A stretch of DNA of 64,000 nucleotides from Gallibacter sp963558965 (lineage in GTDB: Bacteria; Bacillota; Clostridia; Peptostreptococcales; Anaerovoracaceae). Where the stretch lies: assembly GCA_963558965.1 (NCBI GenBank), contig CAUWIT010000007.1, positions 1 to 64,000 on the forward strand, read 5' to 3'. The notes beneath the pieces are model-generated. The model searched no databases. It was not told the origin of the DNA and was given only the letters and a program-made list of their open reading frames with translations. How positions within the stretch are numbered: position 1 is the first letter of the stretch; each line of letters opens with the position of its first letter. Position numbers and translations under genes: made by a program. Positions 1-7,716 of the stretch are shown here, in pieces.

Positions 1-87
1 CAGTTACTACTAAACCACAGAAGGTTAATTTACAGAAAAAACTTCACAGTCTCAAATAGGTGTCTGTTTTTTACCTTATAAAAATAT

Positions 88-118
88 AGAAACATTTGTT
101 CTTTGTTTCTGTCTTTTT
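88..118 (-). terminator. Probable bidirectional terminator
   Basis: A 7-bp perfect stem (88-94 paired with 104-110, 9-nt loop) has a T-run on the plus side (113-118) and a T-rich stretch on the minus side. It lies just past the stop of the DUF1284 gene, so it probably ends the bioY transcript. It may also end a plus-strand gene lying left of the window. Bases 1-87 hold nothing I recognise. Confidence 0.5.
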
Positions 119-121
119 TGA

Positions 122-511
122 TTATTTAAATTTATTTTCTTCTTTTTTATTGCAAATTTCAGACCATTGACAATTTTTACAAATTTCCATACGCTTATGG
201 GTACGAATAATTCTTTCTTCTACTAAAGTTTGAAAATCGTTCCATTTCAACGTTTCTCCTGATTTTATCTCACAAAACTTTAATACTTGATTATCATAGT
301 TTTTTACTTTTTCACTAGTTTCACAAGCTGTTCCTTTAAAATGAGGGCATGCTGAACATATGATATCTTCCTCTGTAATAATTGTAACTAAAGGGTTTTC
401 TTGCATATAATCCAATACTTTTTGCATATGTGAAGTAAAACCTTCACTGTATCCTTTACCTTCAAAGAAGGCAAGGCACATTCCGTGATGTGCTCTTATG
501 TTTATGTTCAT
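122..511 (-). CDS. DUF1284 domain protein, cysteine-rich
   Basis: A 129-residue protein opening with the RAHHGMCLAFF signature typical of DUF1284, a small family thought to bind an iron-sulfur cluster. Visible cysteines include C12, a CSAC pair near 52-55 with another at 62, and a C-terminal CKNC followed by a further Cys, consistent with metal or Fe-S binding. Its biochemical role is unknown. The start ATG overlaps the bioY stop (ATGA), so translation is probably coupled to bioY and both genes share the BirA-regulated promoter. That pairing hints at a link to biotin metabolism, but this is inference from position only. Confidence 0.75.
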   Translation of the reverse strand: MNINIRAHHGMCLAFFEGKGYSEGFTSHMQKVLDYMQENPLVTIITEEDIICSACPHFKGTACETSEKVKNYDNQVLKFCEIKSGETLKWNDFQTLVEERIIRTHKRMEICKNCQWSEICNKKEENKFK

Positions 512-1062
512 ATCTGTAATACTCCTGCTAATTTATTTTTAAGCATTAGTGCCAATACGATTTTTATAATATCTGGGATAATAAAAGGAAATACACACCA
601 TCCAAGTACAGTCATAATACCTACTGCACCAGTATTTGCACTATATACCATCATAAACCATATAGTTCCTACTGTGTAGCAAACAAGTAAGCCTAGCACC
701 ATAGAAACTGCTAGAACAAGATTACTTTTGCCAAACAATTTTTCCATTCCCCACATTAAAAGTGCAGAAAGCAAAAATCCCATAATATATCCGCCAGTAT
801 TGCTGATAAGTACGCCTATACCACCAGTAAATCCTGCAAATACTGGAACACCAATTGCTCCTAACAAAATATAAACTAGTACAGCAAGAGTTCCTCTTCT
901 GCCGCCTAAAATACCTACTGTAAGAAATACACCCATAGTTTGCAGAGTGAAAGGCACAGTCATTGGAATAGAGATCCATGAACAAATCGCTATTAGTACT
1001 GTGAAAATTCCTACATAAACCATATCATAAGTTTTACTTCTCTGTCTTACCATTTCTGTCAT
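508..1062 (-). CDS. bioY: Biotin transporter BioY (ECF S-component)
   Basis: A 184-residue hydrophobic protein with about six membrane segments and the BioY signature GVPVFAGFTGGIGVL followed by a TGGYIMGF segment (residues about 66-97). It is the substrate-binding membrane component for biotin uptake. In this family it works either alone or with a shared EcfA/A'/T energising module, which is not encoded in the window. Length is normal. An AGGAG ribosome binding site lies about 10 nt before the ATG. A BirA-type operator about 65 nt upstream indicates repression when biotin is abundant. The next gene (DUF1284) overlaps its stop codon. Confidence 0.93.
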   Translation of the reverse strand: MTEMVRQRSKTYDMVYVGIFTVLIAICSWISIPMTVPFTLQTMGVFLTVGILGGRRGTLAVLVYILLGAIGVPVFAGFTGGIGVLISNTGGYIMGFLLSALLMWGMEKLFGKSNLVLAVSMVLGLLVCYTVGTIWFMMVYSANTGAVGIMTVLGWCVFPFIIPDIIKIVLALMLKNKLAGVLQI

Positions 1063-1126
1063 TTTTTATTTCTCCTCTTTTTACAATACATCTTTTACTT
1101 TTTTAAGTTAACATATCCTTTTTTAG

Positions 1127-1158
1127 TTGTCAACCTGTTTTATGTGTTTGGTTAACGA
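1127..1158 (-). promoter_or_regulatory. BirA biotin-repressor operator upstream of bioY
   Basis: Read on the minus strand, the half sites TCGTTAACC and GGTTGACAA are separated by 14 nt. This matches the known bipartite BirA operator of Firmicutes (TTGTAAACC-like arm, 14-16 nt, GGTTAACAA-like arm). The proximal arm contains TTGACA, a perfect -35 hexamer, so bound BirA would block polymerase. The matching -10 is weak (TAACTT after a 17-nt spacer). Confidence 0.82.
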
Positions 1159-1221
1159 CAAAAAGTGTAAGATAACGACGGATTGTTGTAAAATTTTTAA
1201 AAAATTCACATATGGAAAATA

Positions 1222-1250
1222 TTGACATATAATTTATTTAATGGTAAAAT
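1222..1250 (+). promoter_or_regulatory. Sigma-A promoter of the Rpn-like gene
   Basis: TTGACA (1222-1227), 17-nt spacer, TAAAAT (1245-1250), about 45 nt before the ATG at 1295. Near-consensus vegetative promoter. Confidence 0.8.
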
Positions 1251-1294
1251 ATGGTAAAAGAAATCGGGAGTTAATAATATGAAAGGAAGAAATT

Positions 1295-2083
1295 ATGAAG
1301 AGAGTTACACATCATGATTACAAATTCACAAATGATTATGTATTTTCAACAGTAATGAATAACCCTAAATACTGCTTCGAGTTATTAAGTCGTATTTTAC
1401 CAGAGAAAAAAATTATGGGTATTAAAGCATTAGATACTACATCAAAAGTAATTAAATTTGAGGTTATATTTGAAGATGAATCTGATATAACTAATGTGGC
1501 AATACAATTTGCAAATGAGGACTCTTTAAAAGAGCAAACAAGATATTCTGCTTCTCAGCTAAATATGGATCAGCTTCTAAGAGGACTAAGTTATACCAAT
1601 TTAAAAGAAACATATTCAATATTTTTATGTACATTTGATCCAATAGGAGAGGGAAAAAGTATCTATGCTTTTGAGTTTTGCGATGTAACAAACAAATTAA
1701 AATTAAAAGATGGTATGCATACACTTTATGTAAATTTAACAAGTGAAGAAAATGGTATTTCAAAAGAATTAAGAAATCTATTTGATTATATTCTTTATGA
1801 TAAATTAGATGACGAAGACGAATTTTTATGTGAACTGGACGATAAAATAACTAGTTTAAACATGGAAATTGGGGATAGTATGAAAAAATACAAACAAATA
1901 AGAAAATCATTGGAACAAATGGCCGATGAAGATTACAAAGAATATATAAAAGCCTTAATTAGTTTCGAAAAAGATATTGATGAAGAAGAAATATTAGATG
2001 AATTATATGCAAAATACATGAAAAACGACAATATGAGTTTACTTAACGATGAGTTTGACTGTATGATAGCTGAAACTAGATAA
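1295..2083 (+). CDS. Rpn-type PD-(D/E)XK nuclease/transposase-like protein, probably inactive
   Basis: A 262-residue protein related to the Rpn (recombination-promoting nuclease / PD-(D/E)XK transposase-like) family. The family pattern is recognisable: N-terminal DYKFTNDYVFSTVM, ELLSRILP, then the nuclease core, then YSIFLCTFDPIGEGKSIYAF at about 106-125, and a charged helical C-terminus. Family members usually read RLDVYVED...NIEMQ at the active site. Here the corresponding stretch is KFEVIFED...NVAIQ, so the Asp is Glu (E56) and the catalytic Glu is Ala (A69); only the Gln (Q71) remains. It has its own promoter and terminator. An out-of-frame ATG at 1279 was not used; GGAAG at 1285 fits the ATG at 1295. 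Function unknown, likely not a working nuclease. Confidence 0.7.
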   Translation: MKRVTHHDYKFTNDYVFSTVMNNPKYCFELLSRILPEKKIMGIKALDTTSKVIKFEVIFEDESDITNVAIQFANEDSLKEQTRYSASQLNMDQLLRGLSYTNLKETYSIFLCTFDPIGEGKSIYAFEFCDVTNKLKLKDGMHTLYVNLTSEENGISKELRNLFDYILYDKLDDEDEFLCELDDKITSLNMEIGDSMKKYKQIRKSLEQMADEDYKEYIKALISFEKDIDEEEILDELYAKYMKNDNMSLLNDEFDCMIAETR

Positions 2084-2102
2084 AAACTATAGTAAAACCG
2101 AG

Positions 2103-2134
2103 CAGACATTCTTGCAAAAGGATGTCTGTTTTTC
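2103..2134 (+). terminator. Rho-independent terminator
   Basis: An 11-bp stem with one G-T pair (2103-2113 with 2118-2128), a 4-nt loop and a run of five T. It separates the Rpn-like gene from the pglZ operon. Confidence 0.88.
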
Positions 2135-2144
2135 TAATTAACAT

Positions 2145-2173
2145 TTGATATTTACCTAAAGATTAAGTATCAT
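2145..2173 (+). promoter_or_regulatory. Promoter of the pglZ-brxL-CpXC operon
   Basis: TTGATA (2145-2150), 17-nt spacer, TATCAT (2168-2173). It is followed by an AGGAG ribosome binding site and the pglZ ATG at 2211. With the terminators on both sides, it makes the three genes an independent transcription unit. Confidence 0.72.
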
Positions 2174-2210
2174 ATTTGTATAGGCGAAAAAATTATAGGA
2201 GAAGTTTAAT

Positions 2211-4793
2211 ATGGCAATTGAAAATATAAAAAACAGCTTAGAGCAAAGATTTGACGAGCCACTTCCAGCGTATTATAAGCGCAAAATAATATTTTGGAAT
2301 GACGAAAATGGCGAGTTTGTAGATGAAATTGAAGAATTAACATTGTCAAATGCTAAAGTTTTAGTTTTAACAGAGAACAACAATTTCGAAATAAAGAGAA
2401 TACTAAATCACGATGATTTGACAAGCAATTATCTTGTATACAATCCAATGATGATAGATATGGAAGACGACTGGCTCCTTGATATAAAGCTATACAGCGA
2501 AGAATTTAGGGCGGATCAAATGTCTATGTGGATGCAGGAGATGAACATAATAAATATCCCAGCTATTTTTACTCAGATAAAAAAATACAAAGAATTTTTA
2601 AAAGCAGCAAGCAGGAGAAATCAGCTTGCAAAATTTAGTTCGGATATAACTAACACAACAAATCTTCATCTGGCTATCCTTGCATCTATATGTGGAGTAG
2701 AACACTTAGAGCCAAAGGAAATTATAAGGGCTGTTATGTCAGATGGCAATGATACAAGTAATAACCTAAAAATGGACTTACTAAAATACGATGCAAGTAA
2801 CATTTTTTGGAAGATGGTTAACAATACAACAGGATATAACAGTGAATCTGTACCTAATATAGATGATATGGATATCCATATTGTGTTAAGTGCCTTAACA
2901 AAAACTATTCACGAAAAGTATTTAATCGGCTTAGAGTCAAGATACAATTCATATTATAGCGCTAAGTGCTATGATATAATATACGAATGGCTTTATAGCG
3001 ACAATAGAGATGATTTAGTTTACATATTACGTTTTATTGAAAACGAGCTTAGATTGACGGATAGGTTTGAAAAATTGGAAATCAAGGACTTATTGGAGAC
3101 TGAAATCCTACCTTGTATAGATGAAATCATATTAAATAAGCTGATTTTAAGATTTATAAATAACACAGCAAATGTAGATGAAATAATCTCAGTGATTGAA
3201 AAAAGAAGAACTATGGTTTGGTACGAATATAACAAGCCGTACTATGATGCCATTCTTAATATAGCCAAAATGCAACAATTTTATGAGCAACATATGGACG
3301 GTTTCCACCATACCTCTTCAAGAGATATTTGGAAATCATATGTAGAAGATTACTACAAAATGGATAGCTACTACAGACAATTTATAGTAGCATTTTCCGA
3401 CAGTTTAAATATCGCTCACCCAATGCTAGATGACAATTTTAGATTGTTGGTAGAAAATGCCGAGAGATTGTACAAGGTTGCGTATTTAGACAAACTTGCT
3501 GAAAACTGGACTAATATAATAGAAGAGGATTTAAGGGACACAGGTAAAATCCAGGGTATACCTCAGCAAACAGATTTTTATCAGCGTGAAGTTGCTTCTT
3601 CTGATAATAAAATCTTCGTTATTATATCCGATGCCCTTAGATACGAAGTTGCAGCTCAGCTTGCCAGCAAGTTAAAATTTGAAACTAAGTCAGATGTTAA
3701 ACTAGACTGTCAGCAATCGGTTTTCCCATCTAAAACAGATTTAGGAATGGCAGCGCTGTTACCTCATTTGCGTCTTTCTCTTGAAAATCTCAAGGTGCTT
3801 GCAGATGGTGAAAGCACAGAAGCGTCTAGCAGAGAAGGAATACTTAAAAAAGCTAATGAAAAGAGCGTGGCTATTTCTTACGATGACTTTATACGCATGA
3901 AGCAAACAGATCAAAAGGAATTTGTAAAAGGACAGGAAGTTGTATACATATATCACAACAGAATAGATAAAACTGGACACAATGATGAATTAAATGTTTT
4001 TGGAGCTTGCGAAGATACAATTGAAGATATTTTCAATTTAATAAAGATGATTACAAGCAGGTTAAGTGGTAGCAATATAGTTGTGACTGCCGATCATGGA
4101 TTCCTTTATACATACGAACCTTTAAAACCAATTGATAAAATGAACAGAGATTCATTCCGAGACCATATTTTACAGCAGGGCAGAAGATATGTGATTACTA
4201 ACAATGATGCTGATATAGAGGAAATGATAGAGGTAAAAGGTTTTTACAACAAAAACGATTACAAGGCTTTTGCTCCTCGTGAGACTATAAGGATAAAAAG
4301 CAGCGGCGGACAAAACTTTGTTCATGGGGGCATAAGTCTTCAAGAGTTGGTAGTGCCTGTAATCAAATACAAGTTTTTAAGAGCGGGCAGCAAGGCGTAC
4401 GAAAATAACAGAGAAAAATATGATACAAAACCTGTTACCCTTACATTGTTAAATACTAGTAGAAAAATAAGCAATATGATTTTCAACTTGAGTTTCTATC
4501 AAAAAGAGCCAGTAAAAGATAATTTCATACCTTGTACTTACAACATTTATTTAACAGATAGCGACAACAATATAATTAGTGATGTTCAAAAAATCGTTGC
4601 AGATAGAACTTCTACTGAAAATACAGATAGAGAGTATCGTTGCACATTTAATTTGAAACAACAAGCATATAGCAACACTGAGATATACTATCTAGTTATC
4701 AGTGATGAAAAAGGTATTGGCGTACCTATTAGAGAAGAAATGCAAATTGATATTTCTATGGCATTTTTTGACGATTTTGATTTATTTAGTTAA
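2211..4793 (+). CDS. pglZ: BREX-type phosphatase PglZ (type A)
   Basis: An 860-residue protein, the normal length for the type A PglZ of BREX-1 anti-phage systems. The N-terminal half has the type A pattern (KIIFWNDENGEF near 25-36, then YSEEFRAD near 95-102). The C-terminal half is the alkaline-phosphatase-superfamily PglZ domain: SDALRYEVAAQL around 473-484 with the metal-site Asp at about 474, then TADHGFLY with the second metal Asp at about 628, then a GGQNFVHGGISLQELVVPV segment near 700. The expected metal ligands are present, so the enzyme looks intact. PglZ is essential in BREX, though its substrate is unsettled. Downstream are brxL (27-nt gap) and a CpXC gene. No brxA, brxB, brxC/pglY or pglX adjoins it. 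Confidence 0.9.
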   Translation: MAIENIKNSLEQRFDEPLPAYYKRKIIFWNDENGEFVDEIEELTLSNAKVLVLTENNNFEIKRILNHDDLTSNYLVYNPMMIDMEDDWLLDIKLYSEEFRADQMSMWMQEMNIINIPAIFTQIKKYKEFLKAASRRNQLAKFSSDITNTTNLHLAILASICGVEHLEPKEIIRAVMSDGNDTSNNLKMDLLKYDASNIFWKMVNNTTGYNSESVPNIDDMDIHIVLSALTKTIHEKYLIGLESRYNSYYSAKCYDIIYEWLYSDNRDDLVYILRFIENELRLTDRFEKLEIKDLLETEILPCIDEIILNKLILRFINNTANVDEIISVIEKRRTMVWYEYNKPYYDAILNIAKMQQFYEQHMDGFHHTSSRDIWKSYVEDYYKMDSYYRQFIVAFSDSLNIAHPMLDDNFRLLVENAERLYKVAYLDKLAENWTNIIEEDLRDTGKIQGIPQQTDFYQREVASSDNKIFVIISDALRYEVAAQLASKLKFETKSDVKLDCQQSVFPSKTDLGMAALLPHLRLSLENLKVLADGESTEASSREGILKKANEKSVAISYDDFIRMKQTDQKEFVKGQEVVYIYHNRIDKTGHNDELNVFGACEDTIEDIFNLIKMITSRLSGSNIVVTADHGFLYTYEPLKPIDKMNRDSFRDHILQQGRRYVITNNDADIEEMIEVKGFYNKNDYKAFAPRETIRIKSSGGQNFVHGGISLQELVVPVIKYKFLRAGSKAYENNREKYDTKPVTLTLLNTSRKISNMIFNLSFYQKEPVKDNFIPCTYNIYLTDSDNNIISDVQKIVADRTSTENTDREYRCTFNLKQQAYSNTEIYYLVISDEKGIGVPIREEMQIDISMAFFDDFDLFS

Positions 4794-4820
4794 AGTTTTA
4801 GTTAGGGGGGAAAATAATAA

Positions 4821-6872
4821 TTGATTGAATCTATAGAAAATAGAGAAGAGATAAAAGAAAAATTGCGTGATAATTTTGCTGGCAAAATTGTCCGAAAAGA
4901 TTTGACTAAAAAAATTAAAGAAGGTGCAAATGTACCTGTTTATGTCCTTGAGTTTTTGCTAGGTCAATATTGCAGCAGCGATGATGATGAAATAATAAAC
5001 ACAGGCGTTGAAAAAGTTAAATCGATTTTATCTAACAATTTCGTTAGACCAGATGAAGCTCAAAAAATATTGTCACGTTTAAGACAAAAGGGATCCTACT
5101 CAATAATCGACAGGCTAACTGTTAGATTAGATGTAAAAAAGGATAAGTACTTTGCCGAATTTTCAAATCTAGGTATAAAAGGTATAGAAATAGACGAAGA
5201 ATACCCAAATCAATATGACAGACTTTTGTGCGGTGGCATTTGGTGCCTTATAAATTTAAGTTACAATCACCAGGAAATGTCAAATGAAAGCGCTATAGAA
5301 ATTGTAAATCTTAAACCTATACAGATGCCAAAGGTTAGTATAAAAAATTATAAAGCAAAGAGAGCTGCATTTACTACAGACCAATGGAAAGATATTTTGC
5401 TTCGCTCTATAGGCATGGAGCCAGATGAGTTAAATGAGCGTGAAAAGTGGTTGCTTTTATTGAGAATGGTTCCACTGGTTGAAAACAATTTCAATCTTTG
5501 CGAGCTTGGTCCTCGTAGCACAGGTAAATCTCACCTATACAAGGAAATCTCACCTAACAGTATTTTAGTATCTGGTGGACAGACTACAGTTGCAAACTTA
5601 TTTTACAATATGGGTAGACGAACAGTTGGTCTAGTAGGCCTTTGGGACTGTGTAACTTTCGATGAAGTTGCTGGGATTAAGTTTAAAGACAAAGACGGTG
5701 GCATCCAGATTATGAAAGACTATATGGCCAGTGGTTCTTTTTCACGAGGTAAAGAAGAAAAATCAGCTAGCGCTTCTATGGTTTTTGTTGGAAATATCAA
5801 CCAAAGTGTAGATGTTCTTTTAAAAACTTCTTCACTGTTTGATCCTTTCCCTCCTGAGATTGGAACAGATACTGCATTTTTAGACCGTATTCACTGTTAT
5901 TTGCCAGGATGGGAAATCCCTAAATTTAGACCGCAGCATTTCACAAATGATTATGGATTTATTACTGACTACATATCAGAAATCTTCCGTGAACTTAGAA
6001 AAGACCAGCAGTCAGATGCAATAGATAAATATTTTAAACTAGGTACAAATTTAAACCAAAGAGATACTATCGCTGTTCGTAAAATGGTTTCAGGATTAGT
6101 AAAACTAGTTTATCCAGATGGCGAATATACTAAGGAAGATTTGGAAGAAATTTTACGCATAGCCCTTGAGATGCGTAGAAGAGTAAAAGAACAGTTAAAA
6201 AAATTAGGCGGTATGGAATTTTACGATGTAAATTTCTCATATATAGACGACGAAACATTTGAAGAAAAGTTTGTTTCAGTTCCAGAACAAGGAGGCGGCA
6301 CACTTATCCCAGAAGGCATTGGTAAACCAGGTCAAGTCTATACTGTATCTCGCGGTAAATCAGGTATGATAGGAGCATATAGGCTCGAAAGCGAGATGCT
6401 GCCAGGAAACGGTAAGTTTGATAAAACAGGTTTAGGCTCTGATAGCAAGTGCAAGGAAGCTGCAAATACAGCATTTAACTATCTAAAAGCTAACGGTAAA
6501 AGTATAAGTAGCTCAATTAGTGTCGCAACAAAAGACTACATTGTAAATTATCAAGATATGCAGGGTATAGGAATGACACATACTCTTTCCTTAGCTACCC
6601 TTATAGCATTATGTTCCATCGCTTTAAACAAGCCACTTATAAGTAGCACAGCAGTACTTGGCGATATAAGCATTGGAGGAACAATGATAAAAGTTGAAGA
6701 ACTTGCTAACACTTTACAAGTATGTTTAGATAGTGGAGCGAAAAAAGTATTGCTGCCACTAACTTCCGCAGCAGATATTGCAACAGTACCTTCAGACCTT
6801 ATAGGTAAATTTAACTTAATATTTTACCAAAATGCTGAAGATGCAATTTACAAAGCTCTAGGAGTAGAATAA
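4821..6872 (+). CDS. brxL: BrxL, Lon-like AAA+ protein of BREX
   Basis: A 683-residue protein beginning at TTG, preceded by AGGGGGG; no better start exists. The N-terminal helical region runs to about 200. The AAA+ core has a Walker A motif GPRSTGKS (230-237), Walker B-like VTFDEVAG (278-285) and sensor-1 Asn in FVGNIN (about 325). The C-terminal domain (about 560-683) resembles the Lon protease fold. In my alignment the Lon catalytic Ser (GPSAG) corresponds to Gly and the Lys (GGLKEK) to Thr, so proteolysis looks unlikely. BrxL forms an MCM-like DNA-binding ring in studied BREX systems. It follows pglZ by 27 nt and precedes the CpXC gene by 18 nt, so the three are one operon. Confidence 0.9.
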   Translation: MIESIENREEIKEKLRDNFAGKIVRKDLTKKIKEGANVPVYVLEFLLGQYCSSDDDEIINTGVEKVKSILSNNFVRPDEAQKILSRLRQKGSYSIIDRLTVRLDVKKDKYFAEFSNLGIKGIEIDEEYPNQYDRLLCGGIWCLINLSYNHQEMSNESAIEIVNLKPIQMPKVSIKNYKAKRAAFTTDQWKDILLRSIGMEPDELNEREKWLLLLRMVPLVENNFNLCELGPRSTGKSHLYKEISPNSILVSGGQTTVANLFYNMGRRTVGLVGLWDCVTFDEVAGIKFKDKDGGIQIMKDYMASGSFSRGKEEKSASASMVFVGNINQSVDVLLKTSSLFDPFPPEIGTDTAFLDRIHCYLPGWEIPKFRPQHFTNDYGFITDYISEIFRELRKDQQSDAIDKYFKLGTNLNQRDTIAVRKMVSGLVKLVYPDGEYTKEDLEEILRIALEMRRRVKEQLKKLGGMEFYDVNFSYIDDETFEEKFVSVPEQGGGTLIPEGIGKPGQVYTVSRGKSGMIGAYRLESEMLPGNGKFDKTGLGSDSKCKEAANTAFNYLKANGKSISSSISVATKDYIVNYQDMQGIGMTHTLSLATLIALCSIALNKPLISSTAVLGDISIGGTMIKVEELANTLQVCLDSGAKKVLLPLTSAADIATVPSDLIGKFNLIFYQNAEDAIYKALGVE

Positions 6873-6890
6873 ATAAAAAGGAGAAAAAAT

Positions 6891-7535
6891 ATGTCTAGAA
6901 GTAGAGAAGAAATAATAGCATGTCCAAGCTGTGGACATGAAAGCCCATTTACTTTATGGGAAAGTATAAATACAGTTTTAAATCCAGAATTAATAGAGGA
7001 TGTTAAAACAGATAAAATCTTTGAGTTTACATGTCCAAATTGTGGTGAAGTGACTCAAGTTATCTATCCTTTCCTTTATCATATGATGGATAAAAGAAAG
7101 ATGATCTATTTTGTAGATGAAGATGCAGTGGATGAAACTGTAGAGATGGTTAACTCTTTAAAAGAAGTTATTAAGGACGAGGAAATTAGAATAGTTTGCA
7201 ATCCTAATTACTTTCATGAAAAAATACAAATCTTCGAAGATGATCGAGACGATAGAGTAATAGAAATTATGAAACTAGTAATGGAAGTAAGTTATACAGA
7301 ATCACCAGAATACAATGGAGAAGACTATAACGATATGATCTATGTTAACCAAGAAGGCAAACAATCTATTTTGATTTTAAACGATGGTATCATTGTTTGC
7401 GGATTTGATGCTTCTGATGAAATCTACAAACAATTCTGCGAGATGAGTGAAGAACTGACAGAAAATAGTGATGAAAATCTAATAGATAGAGAATGGGCTC
7501 TTACTTATTTAGAAGGACTTGTAGAGAACCAATAA
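6891..7535 (+). CDS. CpXC-domain zinc-ribbon protein
   Basis: A 214-residue acidic protein. Its N-terminus carries two zinc-ribbon-like motifs, CPSCGHESPF (about 11-20) and CPNCGEVTQV (about 48-57), the arrangement defining the CpXC domain. The remainder (about 70-214) is Glu/Asp-rich and predicted alpha/beta with no catalytic motif I recognise. It has a good AAGGAG site and lies 18 nt after brxL, sharing its transcript. CpXC is not one of the named BREX components, so this may be an accessory, sensor or regulator of the PglZ-BrxL pair. That is inference from the operon alone. Confidence 0.72.
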   Translation: MSRSREEIIACPSCGHESPFTLWESINTVLNPELIEDVKTDKIFEFTCPNCGEVTQVIYPFLYHMMDKRKMIYFVDEDAVDETVEMVNSLKEVIKDEEIRIVCNPNYFHEKIQIFEDDRDDRVIEIMKLVMEVSYTESPEYNGEDYNDMIYVNQEGKQSILILNDGIIVCGFDASDEIYKQFCEMSEELTENSDENLIDREWALTYLEGLVENQ

Positions 7536-7557
7536 CTATAGCAATAGCAAAACACTT

Positions 7558-7593
7558 AAGGAGGAATGGATGTCATTCCTCCTTGTTATATTT
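7558..7593 (+). terminator. Stem-loop ending the pglZ operon
   Basis: A perfect 11-bp stem (7558-7568 with 7574-7584) with a 5-nt loop, followed by a weak T-rich tail (GTTATATTT). It is the most likely end of the pglZ-brxL-CpXC transcript. The left arm is itself AAGGAGGAATG, so the right arm carries an anti-Shine-Dalgarno-like sequence, probably by chance. Confidence 0.65.
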
Positions 7594-7631
7594 AGATGTC
7601 ACATTTGTCACAAAAAAATTTCTAAAGATGG

Positions 7632-7659
7632 TTGACATACTTGTAAAAAGGGGTATACT
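7632..7659 (+). promoter_or_regulatory. Sigma-A promoter of the hrcA operon
   Basis: TTGACA (7632-7637), 16-nt spacer, TATACT (7654-7659), with the CIRCE operator beginning 11 nt downstream, near the transcription start. Confidence 0.9.
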
Positions 7660-7670
7660 TAATATTGTAG

Positions 7671-7697
7671 TTAGCACTCAGGCGATGTGAGTGCTAA
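7671..7697 (+). promoter_or_regulatory. CIRCE operator bound by HrcA
   Basis: Perfect CIRCE inverted repeat: TTAGCACTC (7671-7679), 9-nt spacer, GAGTGCTAA (7689-7697). HrcA with GroEL represses the dnaK operon through this element, making the operon heat-inducible and autoregulated. Confidence 0.98.
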
Positions 7698-7716
7698 TAA
7701 AAAAGGAGATGAGATT

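Noticed and set aside
7493..7690. 65-codon plus-strand frame after the CpXC gene
   Set aside because: It overlaps the end of the CpXC gene in another frame and runs through the terminator, the hrcA promoter and CIRCE. No ribosome binding site or recognisable protein.
7687..7716. Longer hrcA start at GTG 7687
   Set aside because: The codon lies inside the CIRCE operator and has no ribosome binding site; ATG 7717 has AAAGGAG and matches family starts.
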